From the NCBI GenBank assembly GCA_019414045.1, contig DXMW01000033.1:1-60503 (forward strand): DNA of 60,503 bases, in the 5' to 3' direction. The notes beneath the pieces are model-generated. The model was not told where the DNA came from, did no database searches, and saw nothing but the letters and a program-made list of their open reading frames with translations. This DNA is from Collinsella sp. (GTDB lineage: Bacteria > Actinomycetota > Coriobacteriia > Coriobacteriales > Coriobacteriaceae). The position numbers and the translations under genes are program-made. Each line of letters begins with the position of its first letter. Within the stretch, counting starts at the first letter, position 1. This document shows, piece after piece, positions 41,322 to 50,385 of this stretch.

Positions 41322-44300
41322 TTACTCCTTACGCTTGCGCCCGAGGAAACGAGAAGCCGCAATGGCTATCATGCCCAGGCAAAGTGCAAGACCCACGAAG
41401 AACATGGAGCTGTCACCCGTACCGGGAAGATCGACCTTGGCACCCTTCTTGTTACCCTTGTTCTGGGAACCCGTGGTGTCCTTATCTGTAGAAGCGCTAC
41501 CGGAGCCGGAGCCGCCCTCGTTCTCGGAGCCACCCTCGTTACCGGAGCCGGAGCCGCCGGACTGCTGCTTGTTCCACTTGGCGTAGAGCGTAATGTCGGC
41601 GTTCACCGCAGAGTCGAAGTCAAACGCATGCTCGCCGTCCTTGTCAATACACCACCCAGCGAAGTCATAGCCCTCTCGCGTGGGGTCAACAGGCTTGGCC
41701 AGTTTGCCGCCCTCGTCAAGCTCGACCGTAGACTTATTCCCGCAGCCGTCATCAAACGTCACGGTAACCTTCTTTGCAGGAGCCTTGACAACCAGAGCGT
41801 CAAGCGCCGCTTTGAGAGCCTCGGCGGCATCCTTGACCTCGCCGTACGTCACATCCTGTCCAGCATCGATACGATCGATGACGTCGTGTGCGCGCTTTAG
41901 GGGATCGACAAGACCCTCCACCGACTCATACGAATCGGCATTCTTCTGAGCGGTCTCTGCACGAGCGATCAGGGAAAGCAAACCGTTCTCGCCGTTCAGG
42001 TCGTACGGATCGTTTTGTTTTGCGATTCCAAAAACCTGAAGCTCAACCACGTGGTTTTCCTTCGAAGTACCTGTGCCCTTGACACCGGAGGCGTACAGGC
42101 GCACGTAACGCGCCGTCGTCGCCGGCTTGGAGTCGGAGGCGTCGAAGAGCTGCTTGCCCGCAGATGTCTCGGCGTACAAACCATCCTTCGGGTCCTCGCC
42201 CAAACCGAACACGTCGTTATTGCCCGAATAGTAAAGAACCTGAGCATCCGAGAAGTCGGACTTGCTTGCAACCACAAGTGCGGTTGCCTTGTAGGTGCGC
42301 GAGTCCGTCCAATAGCGCCACAGGTTCACTCCGGTGATCTCGCAGTCAGATCCGAGGTCGACCTGCATGTACGAGCCTGCCTCCTTGGCATCGTTGCCAA
42401 AGATGCAATAGCCGTCTGCGCTTGCATTGTTGCCATCGGTCGCAACGGTCAGGGCGCGAGAAGCGTTAGAATTCGTCACCGGAGTGGCCGTGTCGCCATC
42501 GACCCAAGCAGCCGTCGGCACCTTGCCAAGGGCAAGGTTGATGGTCTTGTTCGCAGGAACCAGCTTGAGGTAACCCGCATAAAGGTTGTCATATGCAGTC
42601 TTCTTGGCAGCGGCGTCACCCTTCAGCGCCGCCTTTGCCTGGGCAAGCAGATTGTCCATATCGGCGTTTGCCCAGGATGCGTCGCTCACCGAGTCCTTCT
42701 TTGCCTCGACGGTTGCAATCAACTCCGCCAGTGCGGACGTAGGCACCTCGTCGTAGCCAAGGGCATGATCGTAGACAGCAAGCGAAGTCTGCTTGGTACC
42801 GTTGCCAGCGGTAATCGCACCGGCGTTCACGGCGTGGTCGGCATTCTTCGCGCCCAGGTAGGCACTGCCGGCAAGCTCACCGTCAACATAGATCTTAAGC
42901 ATGCCGTTATTCTCACGAACACCCGCAATCGTTACGTTGCCGCCCGTAACCGTCACATCGGAGGTAGCGGTCGTACCGTTAACGACAAAGCACGCCTTGC
43001 CGTCCTTGTCGATGCCGAGCTTCCACTCCTCACCCTGAGAGAGAAGCACCGTCGAGGGCGCCGCGTCAGAAACGCTCGTGGCAACAGTAAAGCCGTTCTT
43101 GCCCTCTACGCTGTCTTTGGCATTCGAAAGCTCTCCGCCGGTCGAAGTCTCCGCAGAGGCGATGATGCCATTCTGACGATAGACACCCGAGACACTTCCC
43201 TCGAGGCCGTTACCAGAAGCATCCTGGCCTTGGGCAGCCGTAACCTCAATCTTGCTGCCGCTCTTCACGGCGTCAACAAGCTTGATGTCAAATGTGCGCA
43301 TATCAGCAGATGCCTCAACGCTCTTGCATTCGACCTGCTTGCCGTCAACCGTAACAGTGAACTTAGCACCGGTCACGTGCTCGCTTGCCTGAACACGAAG
43401 GCTCTTTGCACCCTTGACATACATCGTGTCGAGCTTCGGAGCCTGAGTGTCACCCTTCTGGCTCAGATTCCAAATCTGGGTCTCGCCCGGTTTGAGCGTC
43501 ACGGTAACCGTATCGCCCTGGGCATAGCTATCCTTCGAAGAACCGAGCGCGCTTCCGTCCGAAGTGTAGGACTCTACGATTGAGCGCTTAAAGGTGCCAG
43601 CGTGCGAGGCGCCTACACCAGCATCGAGCTTGAAGGTGATGGTCTTCTCGCTGGCCGACGGGTTACGCATCGAGACGATACCCTCGTCGCCGTCGCTATT
43701 GAAGCAAGAGAAGCCGTAAGCCTCCTGCGTTCCCGCACCGCTAATGCCACCGAGTTTGACGTCCGAGGCCGGAACGCCGCCAATCATCTTGGCGTTCTGA
43801 AGCTTATCGAAGTTCTCTTCAGCCCACTCAAGGAAGTCAGCATTCACCAAGTACTTCTCATCGTCAAACAGGCTATCGGAATAATAGAGCTCCCAGAACG
43901 ATGTGCCGCGCGTAGCCATCATGTACAGATAGTTGCGGAACTGCGCTCCGTCCATAGAGGTCGCCGTGATACCCGTGCCCTCTTTACCGTAAATCGGGTC
44001 ATGGTTGTAGAGGTTGGAAAGCGGGAACTGGAAGTCGTGATTCTTGACGAAGTCGTAGTACGCTCCATCTCGATAGCTCAACATGTTGTCCATCTTGTTG
44101 TTGAGCGTTGAATTGGAGACTTCACCGCGGTCGTGCGTGCACTGGATCCACACCGAGTTGGACCACTGCAAGAACCAAGGGCTTGGGTTCACATAGCAGG
44201 TGAGAGAGACCCAAAGGTTGTCGATGCCGAGCTCGTCGGCCTTGTCCCATACGTTCTCGAACAGGACGATCCACTTTTCCCACAAGTCGGTGGAATGATA

Positions 44301-46754
44301 GAAACCGTTTGGCCCACCATACATATGATGGTGATTCTCATCGTAGCCAACAACGCCCTCGCCCTGAGCAAATGCGTTGTACTGTGCGTTATCGGCATAG
44401 CCATCCCACTTCCAGTAGTTAACGCCGTAATCGGTCATCCACTGGAGTGCGAGCTCCTGGAACTTATCGACATAGCGCTGGTCTGCGACGTCAATCGAGC
44501 CGCCAGCGGCCGATCCGTTGCCCGCCTTGGAAATGATGTCTGCAAGCTGGCCGTAGAAGTTATAGCCGCCGCGCGGGCCTACCCAAACGCCGAAATTCGA
44601 GCCGAGCTTCTCCACAAGCGACGAAGACGTCGAGAGCTTGTTGGGAAACTTGGAGTTGAACGCCCAGAAACCTTCGGTGTTCTTGCCCGTGCCGGAGCGG
44701 CCCGGGTCAACCGAAGTCTCGGTGTTGTTGTAGTTGTTCCAACCGTCGTCAACGACATAAGAGTCGAGCGGACGAACACCTGTGGCGGAGAGGTTCTTGT
44801 CCACCGCCTTGAAGGAATCGAGAATATTGTTCTCGTCGATAAGCATCATATTGTCAAACCAGGAGTTGTACTGGATACGGAACTCGCTCGGCTTTGAAAT
44901 GCTCTTGATATAGCTGTAGAAATCGGTTCGGACTACATCGTTGTTCGAACCGTCGGAATGGGTAGCGCCCACAACAGTCTGCCATGAGACGTACTTGCCA
45001 TCCGAAGTGAGCTGGCCATCGCGCTTAAAATCAGCAAAATTCTTACCGGTCCAGTAGCGCATACGGCCCAGGCTATCAACGATCTGCGTATCGGTCTCGG
45101 GGAACTCCGAGCCCATGAACATGCCGTTGACGTAGATAGGCTGGCCCAGGTTGGCACGGGCCTCGGTCATCTCAACAACGCCGCCCTTGCCCGTGGGAAT
45201 GGTCCAGGTGTTATCCGCATCCTCAACGTTGAGATGCTCACCGTCGATATAGTCGAAACGGATGTCCTTATCCTCGGATTTGACCTCGAGGAACTTGCGC
45301 ATAAAATGATCGCCATCATACATGACGACCTTCTCGGTCACCGTGGCCGAACCGTTACCGAACTGCACCGGCTTGAAGGTGAACGTCAGCATCTTGCCGG
45401 ATTTCTTGACATCGTTGATTGTCGCGGAAGTATCGCTGACTTGAGCCTCTCCATCAAGCTCAAGATCGCTTGTCTTGAGCTGCGGCTTACCCGAACCGCT
45501 CTCGAACGTATCGAACTTCTCCTTATACAGGTCGAGTTCGGCGCCGGAGGCGAAGCTGCCGCCCTGTGCCTCGAGCACGCGAATACCCACATAGCGACCG
45601 GTCTGAGCCTTATCAAGCCCAAAATAGGTCATCTTGCAGGTACCATCATCATTATAGGAAGAGCTCAGATCGACCGAGAACGTGCCCTTCTTGTTAGCGT
45701 TATCGAACAGGTTATCTTTGCTGTCCGAGACATACACGGCGAACTTCTTGAAGGTACCGTTGGCACCCTTGACGTTGCGGCCTGCGTAACCGACCGTCTG
45801 GAAGGAGCTGTTCGCTCCCTCACCGCGATCGATCGTCAAATCGACAGGAAGCTTCTTCGTGTCGCCCTCGCCCGCACCATAGCGAGAATGATAGTAGGTG
45901 GTGAGGTCACCGTCGATCAGAGCCTCATATCCGCCGCCTTCGTTGGTAGCAACGGACGTTCCCGTCACAGTCCAGCCCTTGGCCTCGCGCACAACGGAAT
46001 CGCCCGAAGCGTCGAGTACGTCGAGTTCCGCCGCGTTCATGTATTTATTCTCATTGAAAGACTGCCAATGGTATGTGGTGAGACCGGTCAGGCGAATCGC
46101 CTTTGCCTCCACGGCGTTAAAGGTGATAGTGGTAGCACCCGTATCCTTCATGGTGCCATTCTCCACGAGCGTCACCCATGCACCGTCGGCATTCTGGTAC
46201 TCGAGCTTGTACGTCTTGACTCGACCCGTGCAGTTATAGCCCGCCGAATCGTGGTGACGCGGCGTATAGCTAACGCTATCGATGGTTTTGATTCCACCAA
46301 AATCTACAACGAGGTTTGCCGTGCCCGCAGTCTCCGCAGAAGAAGCCCAGTAGGTACTTGCATCTCCATCGATTGCCTTTGACGCCAGCGCGCCCTCGCT
46401 CGAATCAACCGAGGATCCCACGGCAGTTGCCGCCGTAGGCTTGACGCTCGTGAGCGCAGCCGTCGGCTCTAGACGCGCGGCCTCGGCGAGCGACTGAATG
46501 ACGAATTCTTCGGACCCCGATCCGGGAACAAGCGCGGTCGAAGCAAGCTTATTGTTAATCTCGACAGTCGTAAGCTTGCCGTCTGCGATGCTAAACGTTC
46601 TAGAAATCGCATTATTCCCGATAGTTATAGTACCGGGCGATTTTTTCACGCCCACGCTGCCATATCCGTCCGCGTATGCGGCGGGCGGAGCTGACAGCCC
46701 CAAGAGGCCCACCATTGCAAGAACGGTGGCGGCAAAATAGCGTTTTTTGAGCAT
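41322..46754 (-). CDS. giant secreted LPxTG glycoside hydrolase, clan GH-D (GH36-like)
   Basis: An 1810-aa wall-anchored glycosidase, likely an alpha-galactosidase or alpha-N-acetylgalactosaminidase acting on host glycans. Signal peptide at 1-28; beta-sandwich and two discoidin-like (F5/8C) modules to about 420; a beta domain to 600; a TIM barrel (about 620-1030). The barrel shows YVVDDGW (near 668), the GH-D nucleophile block YWKWDGYAD with Asp784, and a candidate acid/base Asp875 in CTHDRGE. A LamG-like module (about 1190-1340), helical FIVAR-like segments, a third discoidin module (about 1410-1570), a Listeria-Bacteroides type repeat (KVTVTFDDGCG, YDFAGWC), and LPGTG at 1776-1780 with membrane segment complete it. 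Substrate and family number within GH-D are inferred. The promoter is in the palindrome at 46932-46969. Confidence 0.82.
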   Translation of the reverse strand: MLKKRYFAATVLAMVGLLGLSAPPAAYADGYGSVGVKKSPGTITIGNNAISRTFSIADGKLTTVEINNKLASTALVPGSGSEEFVIQSLAEAARLEPTAALTSVKPTAATAVGSSVDSSEGALASKAIDGDASTYWASSAETAGTANLVVDFGGIKTIDSVSYTPRHHDSAGYNCTGRVKTYKLEYQNADGAWVTLVENGTMKDTGATTITFNAVEAKAIRLTGLTTYHWQSFNENKYMNAAELDVLDASGDSVVREAKGWTVTGTSVATNEGGGYEALIDGDLTTYYHSRYGAGEGDTKKLPVDLTIDRGEGANSSFQTVGYAGRNVKGANGTFKKFAVYVSDSKDNLFDNANKKGTFSVDLSSSYNDDGTCKMTYFGLDKAQTGRYVGIRVLEAQGGSFASGAELDLYKEKFDTFESGSGKPQLKTSDLELDGEAQVSDTSATINDVKKSGKMLTFTFKPVQFGNGSATVTEKVVMYDGDHFMRKFLEVKSEDKDIRFDYIDGEHLNVEDADNTWTIPTGKGGVVEMTEARANLGQPIYVNGMFMGSEFPETDTQIVDSLGRMRYWTGKNFADFKRDGQLTSDGKYVSWQTVVGATHSDGSNNDVVRTDFYSYIKSISKPSEFRIQYNSWFDNMMLIDENNILDSFKAVDKNLSATGVRPLDSYVVDDGWNNYNNTETSVDPGRSGTGKNTEGFWAFNSKFPNKLSTSSSLVEKLGSNFGVWVGPRGGYNFYGQLADIISKAGNGSAAGGSIDVADQRYVDKFQELALQWMTDYGVNYWKWDGYADNAQYNAFAQGEGVVGYDENHHHMYGGPNGFYHSTDLWEKWIVLFENVWDKADELGIDNLWVSLTCYVNPSPWFLQWSNSVWIQCTHDRGEVSNSTLNNKMDNMLSYRDGAYYDFVKNHDFQFPLSNLYNHDPIYGKEGTGITATSMDGAQFRNYLYMMATRGTSFWELYYSDSLFDDEKYLVNADFLEWAEENFDKLQNAKMIGGVPASDVKLGGISGAGTQEAYGFSCFNSDGDEGIVSMRNPSASEKTITFKLDAGVGASHAGTFKRSIVESYTSDGSALGSSKDSYAQGDTVTVTLKPGETQIWNLSQKGDTQAPKLDTMYVKGAKSLRVQASEHVTGAKFTVTVDGKQVECKSVEASADMRTFDIKLVDAVKSGSKIEVTAAQGQDASGNGLEGSVSGVYRQNGIIASAETSTGGELSNAKDSVEGKNGFTVATSVSDAAPSTVLLSQGEEWKLGIDKDGKACFVVNGTTATSDVTVTGGNVTIAGVRENNGMLKIYVDGELAGSAYLGAKNADHAVNAGAITAGNGTKQTSLAVYDHALGYDEVPTSALAELIATVEAKKDSVSDASWANADMDNLLAQAKAALKGDAAAKKTAYDNLYAGYLKLVPANKTINLALGKVPTAAWVDGDTATPVTNSNASRALTVATDGNNASADGYCIFGNDAKEAGSYMQVDLGSDCEITGVNLWRYWTDSRTYKATALVVASKSDFSDAQVLYYSGNNDVFGLGEDPKDGLYAETSAGKQLFDASDSKPATTARYVRLYASGVKGTGTSKENHVVELQVFGIAKQNDPYDLNGENGLLSLIARAETAQKNADSYESVEGLVDPLKRAHDVIDRIDAGQDVTYGEVKDAAEALKAALDALVVKAPAKKVTVTFDDGCGNKSTVELDEGGKLAKPVDPTREGYDFAGWCIDKDGEHAFDFDSAVNADITLYAKWNKQQSGGSGSGNEGGSENEGGSGSGSASTDKDTTGSQNKGNKKGAKVDLPGTGDSSMFFVGLALCLGMIAIAASRFLGRKRKE

Positions 46755-46900
46755 TCGCTCCCCTTTCTCTTCAATCTGCGCCGCGCCCTACGGTCATCAG
46801 ACGTAACTCTCTTAGCGCATCCAGCAATTGTAAACATGATAGAGGAGCCATTCAGCACGAACCTTGGCAATCGGCCAGCAGCTAGCAAACGGTCGATATT

Positions 46901-46917
46901 AATACCCCAACGGTATT
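46901..46917. promoter_or_regulatory. secondary ATACC/GGTAT operator
   Basis: AATACC CCAAC GGTATT, an inverted repeat that matches the core of the large palindrome (GATACC AATT GGTATC) but with a 5-nt centre. It lies just downstream of the minus-strand transcription start. A single half (AAATACCAG) also occurs near 46988 on the + side. Confidence 0.5.
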
Positions 46918-46931
46918 GAATAAGTAGAGGT

Positions 46932-46969
46932 TTTATATCATTGATACCAATTGGTATCAATGATATAAA
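46932..46969. promoter_or_regulatory. 38-bp perfect palindrome forming two opposed promoters
   Basis: A perfect palindrome centred between 46950 and 46951. On the + strand it contains TTGATA (46941-46946), a 17-nt spacer and TATAAA (46964-46969). By symmetry the minus strand holds the same promoter, TTGATA at 46960-46955 and TATAAA at 46937-46932. The centre GATACCAATTGGTATC is an operator-like site lying inside both spacers. It would drive the GH36-like gene leftward (leader about 170 nt) and the flavodoxin fragment rightward. Confidence 0.7.
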
Positions 46970-46999
46970 CCGCTGGTAATTGTTATTAAATACCAGTGT

Positions 47000-47416
47000 A
47001 TGCGTAGCTTTCGATCCGGTAGTTTTGCTCTAATCAAGGATGTCAAAAGAGCGGCGCACCTTTACTTTATTAACCCCGTCGATGCAGATAACGGTAAGCG
47101 ACCCCGATCTGCATCATCCCCTTGGCCGATCGATGGCTACATGGTTTTTGGCCTCATGACCTATGGCGGCAAAAACAAATGGTACACGCGCGATCTCGAG
47201 GGAATCGCAAGGACTCAACGCGCAACGTATATCGGAACCTACGGCGCATGCGGCTATGACACATTCGGACCCTTCAAACTCGTGGGCGGCGTCATGAAGG
47301 GCCACCCCACCGCAGAAGAAGTCCAAGGAGCAGCCGACTGGTACAAACGCCTTGTCGAGGAGTACGGCGGGCCCATCCAAAACGAGTATGTGAAACGTCG
47401 CGAGCGCGAAGCGTGA
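47000..47416 (+). pseudogene. flavodoxin C-terminal fragment
   Basis: A 138-aa frame whose second half matches the end of flavodoxins: YTRDLEGIARTQRATYIGTYG, then CGYDTFGPFKLVGG and KGHPTAEEVQGAADWYKRLV, the last strand and helix of the fold. The N-terminal FMN phosphate loop (T/S-x-T-G-N-T) and first half of the domain are missing; residues 1-45 show no family pattern. There is no ribosome site before the ATG at 47000. It therefore looks like a truncated gene, though its promoter side is intact because the bidirectional palindrome points at it. A terminator follows at 47570-47597. Confidence 0.6.
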
Positions 47417-47529
47417 GAGGCCGCGCGCCCCGACCCGAGCATGATGGCAAAGCTCAAGAACACCGCACGGCACATCGACGGCATCCATAAAAAGCAGGGG
47501 TAACTTCCCTCCATATCTCCCCATCATAT

Positions 47530-47565
47530 AAATCGGGGCCCACCAGACAACTGGCAAGCCCCGAT
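47530..47565 (-). terminator. terminator of the hydrogenase operon
   Basis: On the minus strand ATCGGGGC...CCAG and CTGG...GCCCCGAT arms around TTGT are followed by TTATATG. About 50 nt after the echF stop. Confidence 0.6.
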
Positions 47566-47569
47566 ATGC

Positions 47570-47597
47570 GGGCCGGCGAATCACCGGCCCATTTTTT
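47570..47597 (+). terminator. intrinsic terminator after the flavodoxin fragment
   Basis: GGGCCGG CGAATCA CCGGCCC followed by ATTTTTT, a clean + strand terminator. The 47417-47611 gap holds this hairpin and the one at 47530-47565, and no gene. Confidence 0.8.
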
Positions 47598-47611
47598 GGT
47601 CCGTCCTCGCG

Positions 47612-47953
47612 CTACTCCGGCTTAGTTTCTACCGTGGGAGTCTTGTCCGCTGCGACTGGAGTGCGGGCGGTGTCCATAGTCAGGCAGCGCTTGGGGCAGC
47701 TTTCGATGCACTCGCCGCACACCACGCAGGCATACGGGTCGATCGACCACGTTCCGCCCTTGCGATCGACCGCAAGCGCGCCCGCCGGGCAGCGACGCGC
47801 GCACATCCCGCAGCAAATGCACACGTCCATGTCGTTAACGATGTGCCCGCGCAAGCGCTCGGGCGCCGTCAGCTCCTCCTGCGGGTAGCACACCGTTACC
47901 GGCTGCTTGACCATAGAACCCAAGGCCGTCTTGGCAAATGTCAGTAAACTCAT
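47612..47953 (-). CDS. echF: Ech-type hydrogenase ferredoxin-like subunit
   Basis: The electron-entry subunit of a membrane [NiFe] hydrogenase, 113 aa. Two [4Fe-4S] motifs are complete: CICCGMCARRCP (about 44-55) and CVVCGECIESCP (about 76-87). The first 40 residues match the helical lead of EchF/HycF/NuoI-type subunits. It passes electrons from ferredoxin to the small subunit. The last gene of a five-gene operon, starting 7 nt after the large-subunit stop. The C-terminal 25 residues are Thr/Pro-rich and not conserved in the family. Confidence 0.87.
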   Translation of the reverse strand: MSLLTFAKTALGSMVKQPVTVCYPQEELTAPERLRGHIVNDMDVCICCGMCARRCPAGALAVDRKGGTWSIDPYACVVCGECIESCPKRCLTMDTARTPVAADKTPTVETKPE

Positions 47954-47960
47954 GCCGCGC

Positions 47961-49049
47961 CTACCTTTCCGTGCAGCTGATGCAAGGGTCGATGGTCAGG
48001 ATAATCATGGGCACGTTGGCAAGGAGCACGCCCTGCAGCGCATGCGTCAGACCCGCCAGGTTCTGCGACGTCGGCGTGCGCACGCGGAAACGGTCCAGAT
48101 TCTTGGTGCCGTTGCCGCGCACATAGTAGTACGCCTCGCCGCGCGGCTGCTCAATCACAACCTCGCCGCGCGCGCCGTCGGCCGGCGTAAGCTTGGTGCG
48201 CCCGCCGATACCGTCGTGCGGGATCTTGCTGACAAGCTCCTTAATGATGTCCATGGCCTGCGTGACCTCGGCACAACGCACCTGACAGCGGGCATAGCAG
48301 TCGCCGTCGGTGGCAACGATGGGCTCAAATGCAGCCAGGTCCGCATAGGCGCCGTCGCCGAACATGCGCACGTCGTAGTCCACGCCCGAGGCGCGACCAA
48401 ACGGGCCGACCATCGACAGATCCAGCGCGTCCTTCTTGCTGATCACGCCCACGCCATGCAGGCGCTCGCCGCAGCTGTCATCGTCCAAAAACGTATGCAC
48501 CAGGGCCTCGTAGTCGGAGCGCATGGCATCGAGCGTCTGGACAATGCCCGCCAGCTCGGAGTCCTCGATATCGTGCTTAAGGCCGCCGATCTCGTTAATC
48601 GACAGAATCACGCGGCCGCCGCACGTGCTCTCAAAGATTTTGAGAATCTGCTCGCGCAGGGTCCATGACCGATAGAACAGCGCCTCGAAGCCAAAGGCAT
48701 CGGCGAGCAGGCCCAGCCACAGCAGATGCGAGTGAATACGCGAGAGCTCGTGCAAAATGGTGCGGATATACTGCACGCGCCCGGGCACCTCGATGTCGAG
48801 CATGCGCTCGCAGGCGCTGGCATAGCCGCAGCTGTGACCCACGGCACAGATGCCGCAGATGCGCTCGGCGATGTAGCCAAACTGGTGCATGTCACGCTTT
48901 TCGGTGAGCTTCTCGAGCCCGCGGTGCACAAAGCCGATCTGTGGAATTGCCTCGATAACGCGGTCGTCCTCGATCACCAAGTCCAGATGAAGCGGCTCGG
49001 GCAGCACCGGGTGCTGCGGGCCAAACGGAATAACGGAGCGATGTGCCAT
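47961..49049 (-). CDS. echE: group 4 [NiFe] hydrogenase large subunit
   Basis: The catalytic large subunit, 362 aa, about the length of EchE. The nickel-iron site cysteines are present: N-terminal RICGICAVGHS (near residue 64) and C-terminal DPCISCTER, at the very end. A mature protein ending at CxxC without a longer tail resembles EchE, where no C-terminal peptide is cleaved. NuoD-like sequence (HPVLPEPLHLDLVIEDD, then GFVHRGLEKL) links it to complex I. It starts 5 nt after the echD stop. No hyp maturation genes lie in the window, though they would be needed. Firm identification. Confidence 0.95.
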   Translation of the reverse strand: MAHRSVIPFGPQHPVLPEPLHLDLVIEDDRVIEAIPQIGFVHRGLEKLTEKRDMHQFGYIAERICGICAVGHSCGYASACERMLDIEVPGRVQYIRTILHELSRIHSHLLWLGLLADAFGFEALFYRSWTLREQILKIFESTCGGRVILSINEIGGLKHDIEDSELAGIVQTLDAMRSDYEALVHTFLDDDSCGERLHGVGVISKKDALDLSMVGPFGRASGVDYDVRMFGDGAYADLAAFEPIVATDGDCYARCQVRCAEVTQAMDIIKELVSKIPHDGIGGRTKLTPADGARGEVVIEQPRGEAYYYVRGNGTKNLDRFRVRTPTSQNLAGLTHALQGVLLANVPMIILTIDPCISCTER

Positions 49050-49054
49050 GGACC

Positions 49055-49756
49055 TTACGCCTCCTTTTTCTGCTTGTCGCGGGCGGCCTTGGCAGCAAGC
49101 GCCGCTCGGACCTTGGCCGCTTTCTCGGGATCCATGGCGGCGAGCTTTGCCTCCAGCTCGGCAGCCTTGAGCACCGCCTTTGCGGCAGCCTCGTCATGCT
49201 GAGCATCGGAGCCGGCAGCCGCAGCGGGCTGGGCGGCAGCAGCACTCGCAGCGCCCTCCCCTGCAGCAGCCGCAGCCGCGGCGGCCTTCTCGGCCGCGGC
49301 CTTGCGCGCCTTGGCCTCGGCGGCGGCACGGACCTTCATGGCCTTCTCGCGCGCAGCCTTCACCTCGGGCGTGATAACGCTCATGGGCTCGGCAGTCGAG
49401 ACCTGGTAGAAAAAGCTCTTAAAGTCAATCTGCATGTCGGTAATGGCAAGACCAAACAGATCGTGCGCCTCGTTCTCAAACGGGAACACCGCCGGATAGT
49501 ACGAGCTGATGGACGGAATCTCCTGGTACCGGTCGATGCCCTCGACTACCAGGTTCTCGATCGCATAGCTGCCGTCCTGAGCGACCTGCTCCTGAGCAGC
49601 ACGAACGTTGATAAACGTATAGACCAAGCGATACGTGCCGTCGTCGACGTTGCGCTCGGCGTGCATCTGCACAAAGCGCGCGCCGACGCCCTTGAGCGCC
49701 TGGACATGCGGCAGGAGCTTGTCAATCCCGACGGTGGTATAGATAGCCTTTTGCAT
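49055..49756 (-). CDS. echD: hydrogenase NuoC-like subunit with Ala/Lys-rich extension
   Basis: A 233-aa subunit. Residues 1-125 are the NuoC/30-kDa-like domain of EchD (YRLVYTFINVRA, then YYPAVFPFENEAHDLFGL, the conserved family run). The next 105 residues are unusual: almost only Ala, Lys, Glu and Arg, likely a long helix or disordered tail (KVRAAAEAKARKAAAEKAA). Normal EchD stops near 120 residues. Its ATG overlaps the echC stop by one base (TAATG). The extension could contact the membrane or other subunits, or bind a partner; this is unknown. Confidence 0.85.
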   Translation of the reverse strand: MQKAIYTTVGIDKLLPHVQALKGVGARFVQMHAERNVDDGTYRLVYTFINVRAAQEQVAQDGSYAIENLVVEGIDRYQEIPSISSYYPAVFPFENEAHDLFGLAITDMQIDFKSFFYQVSTAEPMSVITPEVKAAREKAMKVRAAAEAKARKAAAEKAAAAAAAAGEGAASAAAAQPAAAAGSDAQHDEAAAKAVLKAAELEAKLAAMDPEKAAKVRAALAAKAARDKQKKEA

Positions 49757-50373
49757 TACTCGACCTCCTTTGCAGCGGCGGGAGTCTCAGCAGGTGCGTC
49801 GCCAGCGGCGGGCGCAGCAGGCTTCCCGGCATGCGCGTCACCGGCACCGTCAGTCCCGGCCCCCGCAGTCACAAACCCGTCCTCGCCCAGCTCAACGCCA
49901 CCGTCCCAGGTAGCAGCGCCGCCCACGGTAAGCGGGTCACCGCCAGCGCGCATCACGGCCTCCTTCTGGTCCAGGATGCCGCACGCCTCCACGATGGCAT
50001 CGATCACCGTCTCGGGGCGAATGGCGCACCCGGGCGCGTACACGTCCACGGGAATCGCTCGGTCCACGCCGCCGATCACGTTATAGGCATCGCGGAATAC
50101 ACCGCCCGAACACGCGCAGATGCCGCACGCCACCACGCACTTGGGCTCGAGCATCTGGTTGTAAATCTGGCGCACGACAGGCAAGTTCTGAGCGTTGACC
50201 GAACCCGTCACCAAAAAGATATCCGCATGCTTGGGGTTGCCGGTGTTGACCACGCCTAAGCGCTCCGCATCGAACAGCGGCGTGAGCGAGGCCAGCACCT
50301 CGATATCGCATCCGTTGCAGCTCGAGCCGTCGTAATGAATAACCCACGGCGAGCGCGACATTTTATGATCCAT
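49756..50373 (-). CDS. echC: hydrogenase small subunit (NuoB-like) with acidic tail
   Basis: The 205-aa small subunit that carries the [4Fe-4S] cluster next to the NiFe site. The ligands are present: CNGCD at about residue 19-23, CGICACSGG near 85-92, and the late APGC. This is the N-terminal fold of NuoB/EchC. After about residue 145 there is a 60-residue Ala/Gly/Asp/Pro-rich tail not found in standard EchC. Start 50373 has AGGAGG at 8 nt. It begins 12 nt after the echAB stop. Confidence 0.9.
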   Translation of the reverse strand: MDHKMSRSPWVIHYDGSSCNGCDIEVLASLTPLFDAERLGVVNTGNPKHADIFLVTGSVNAQNLPVVRQIYNQMLEPKCVVACGICACSGGVFRDAYNVIGGVDRAIPVDVYAPGCAIRPETVIDAIVEACGILDQKEAVMRAGGDPLTVGGAATWDGGVELGEDGFVTAGAGTDGAGDAHAGKPAAPAAGDAPAETPAAAKEVE

Positions 50374-50385
50374 GGATGCCGCCTC

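Noticed and set aside
41322..46754. GH101 endo-alpha-N-acetylgalactosaminidase
   Set aside because: Size and module mix suggested it, but DDGW and KWD motifs point to clan GH-D rather than GH101.
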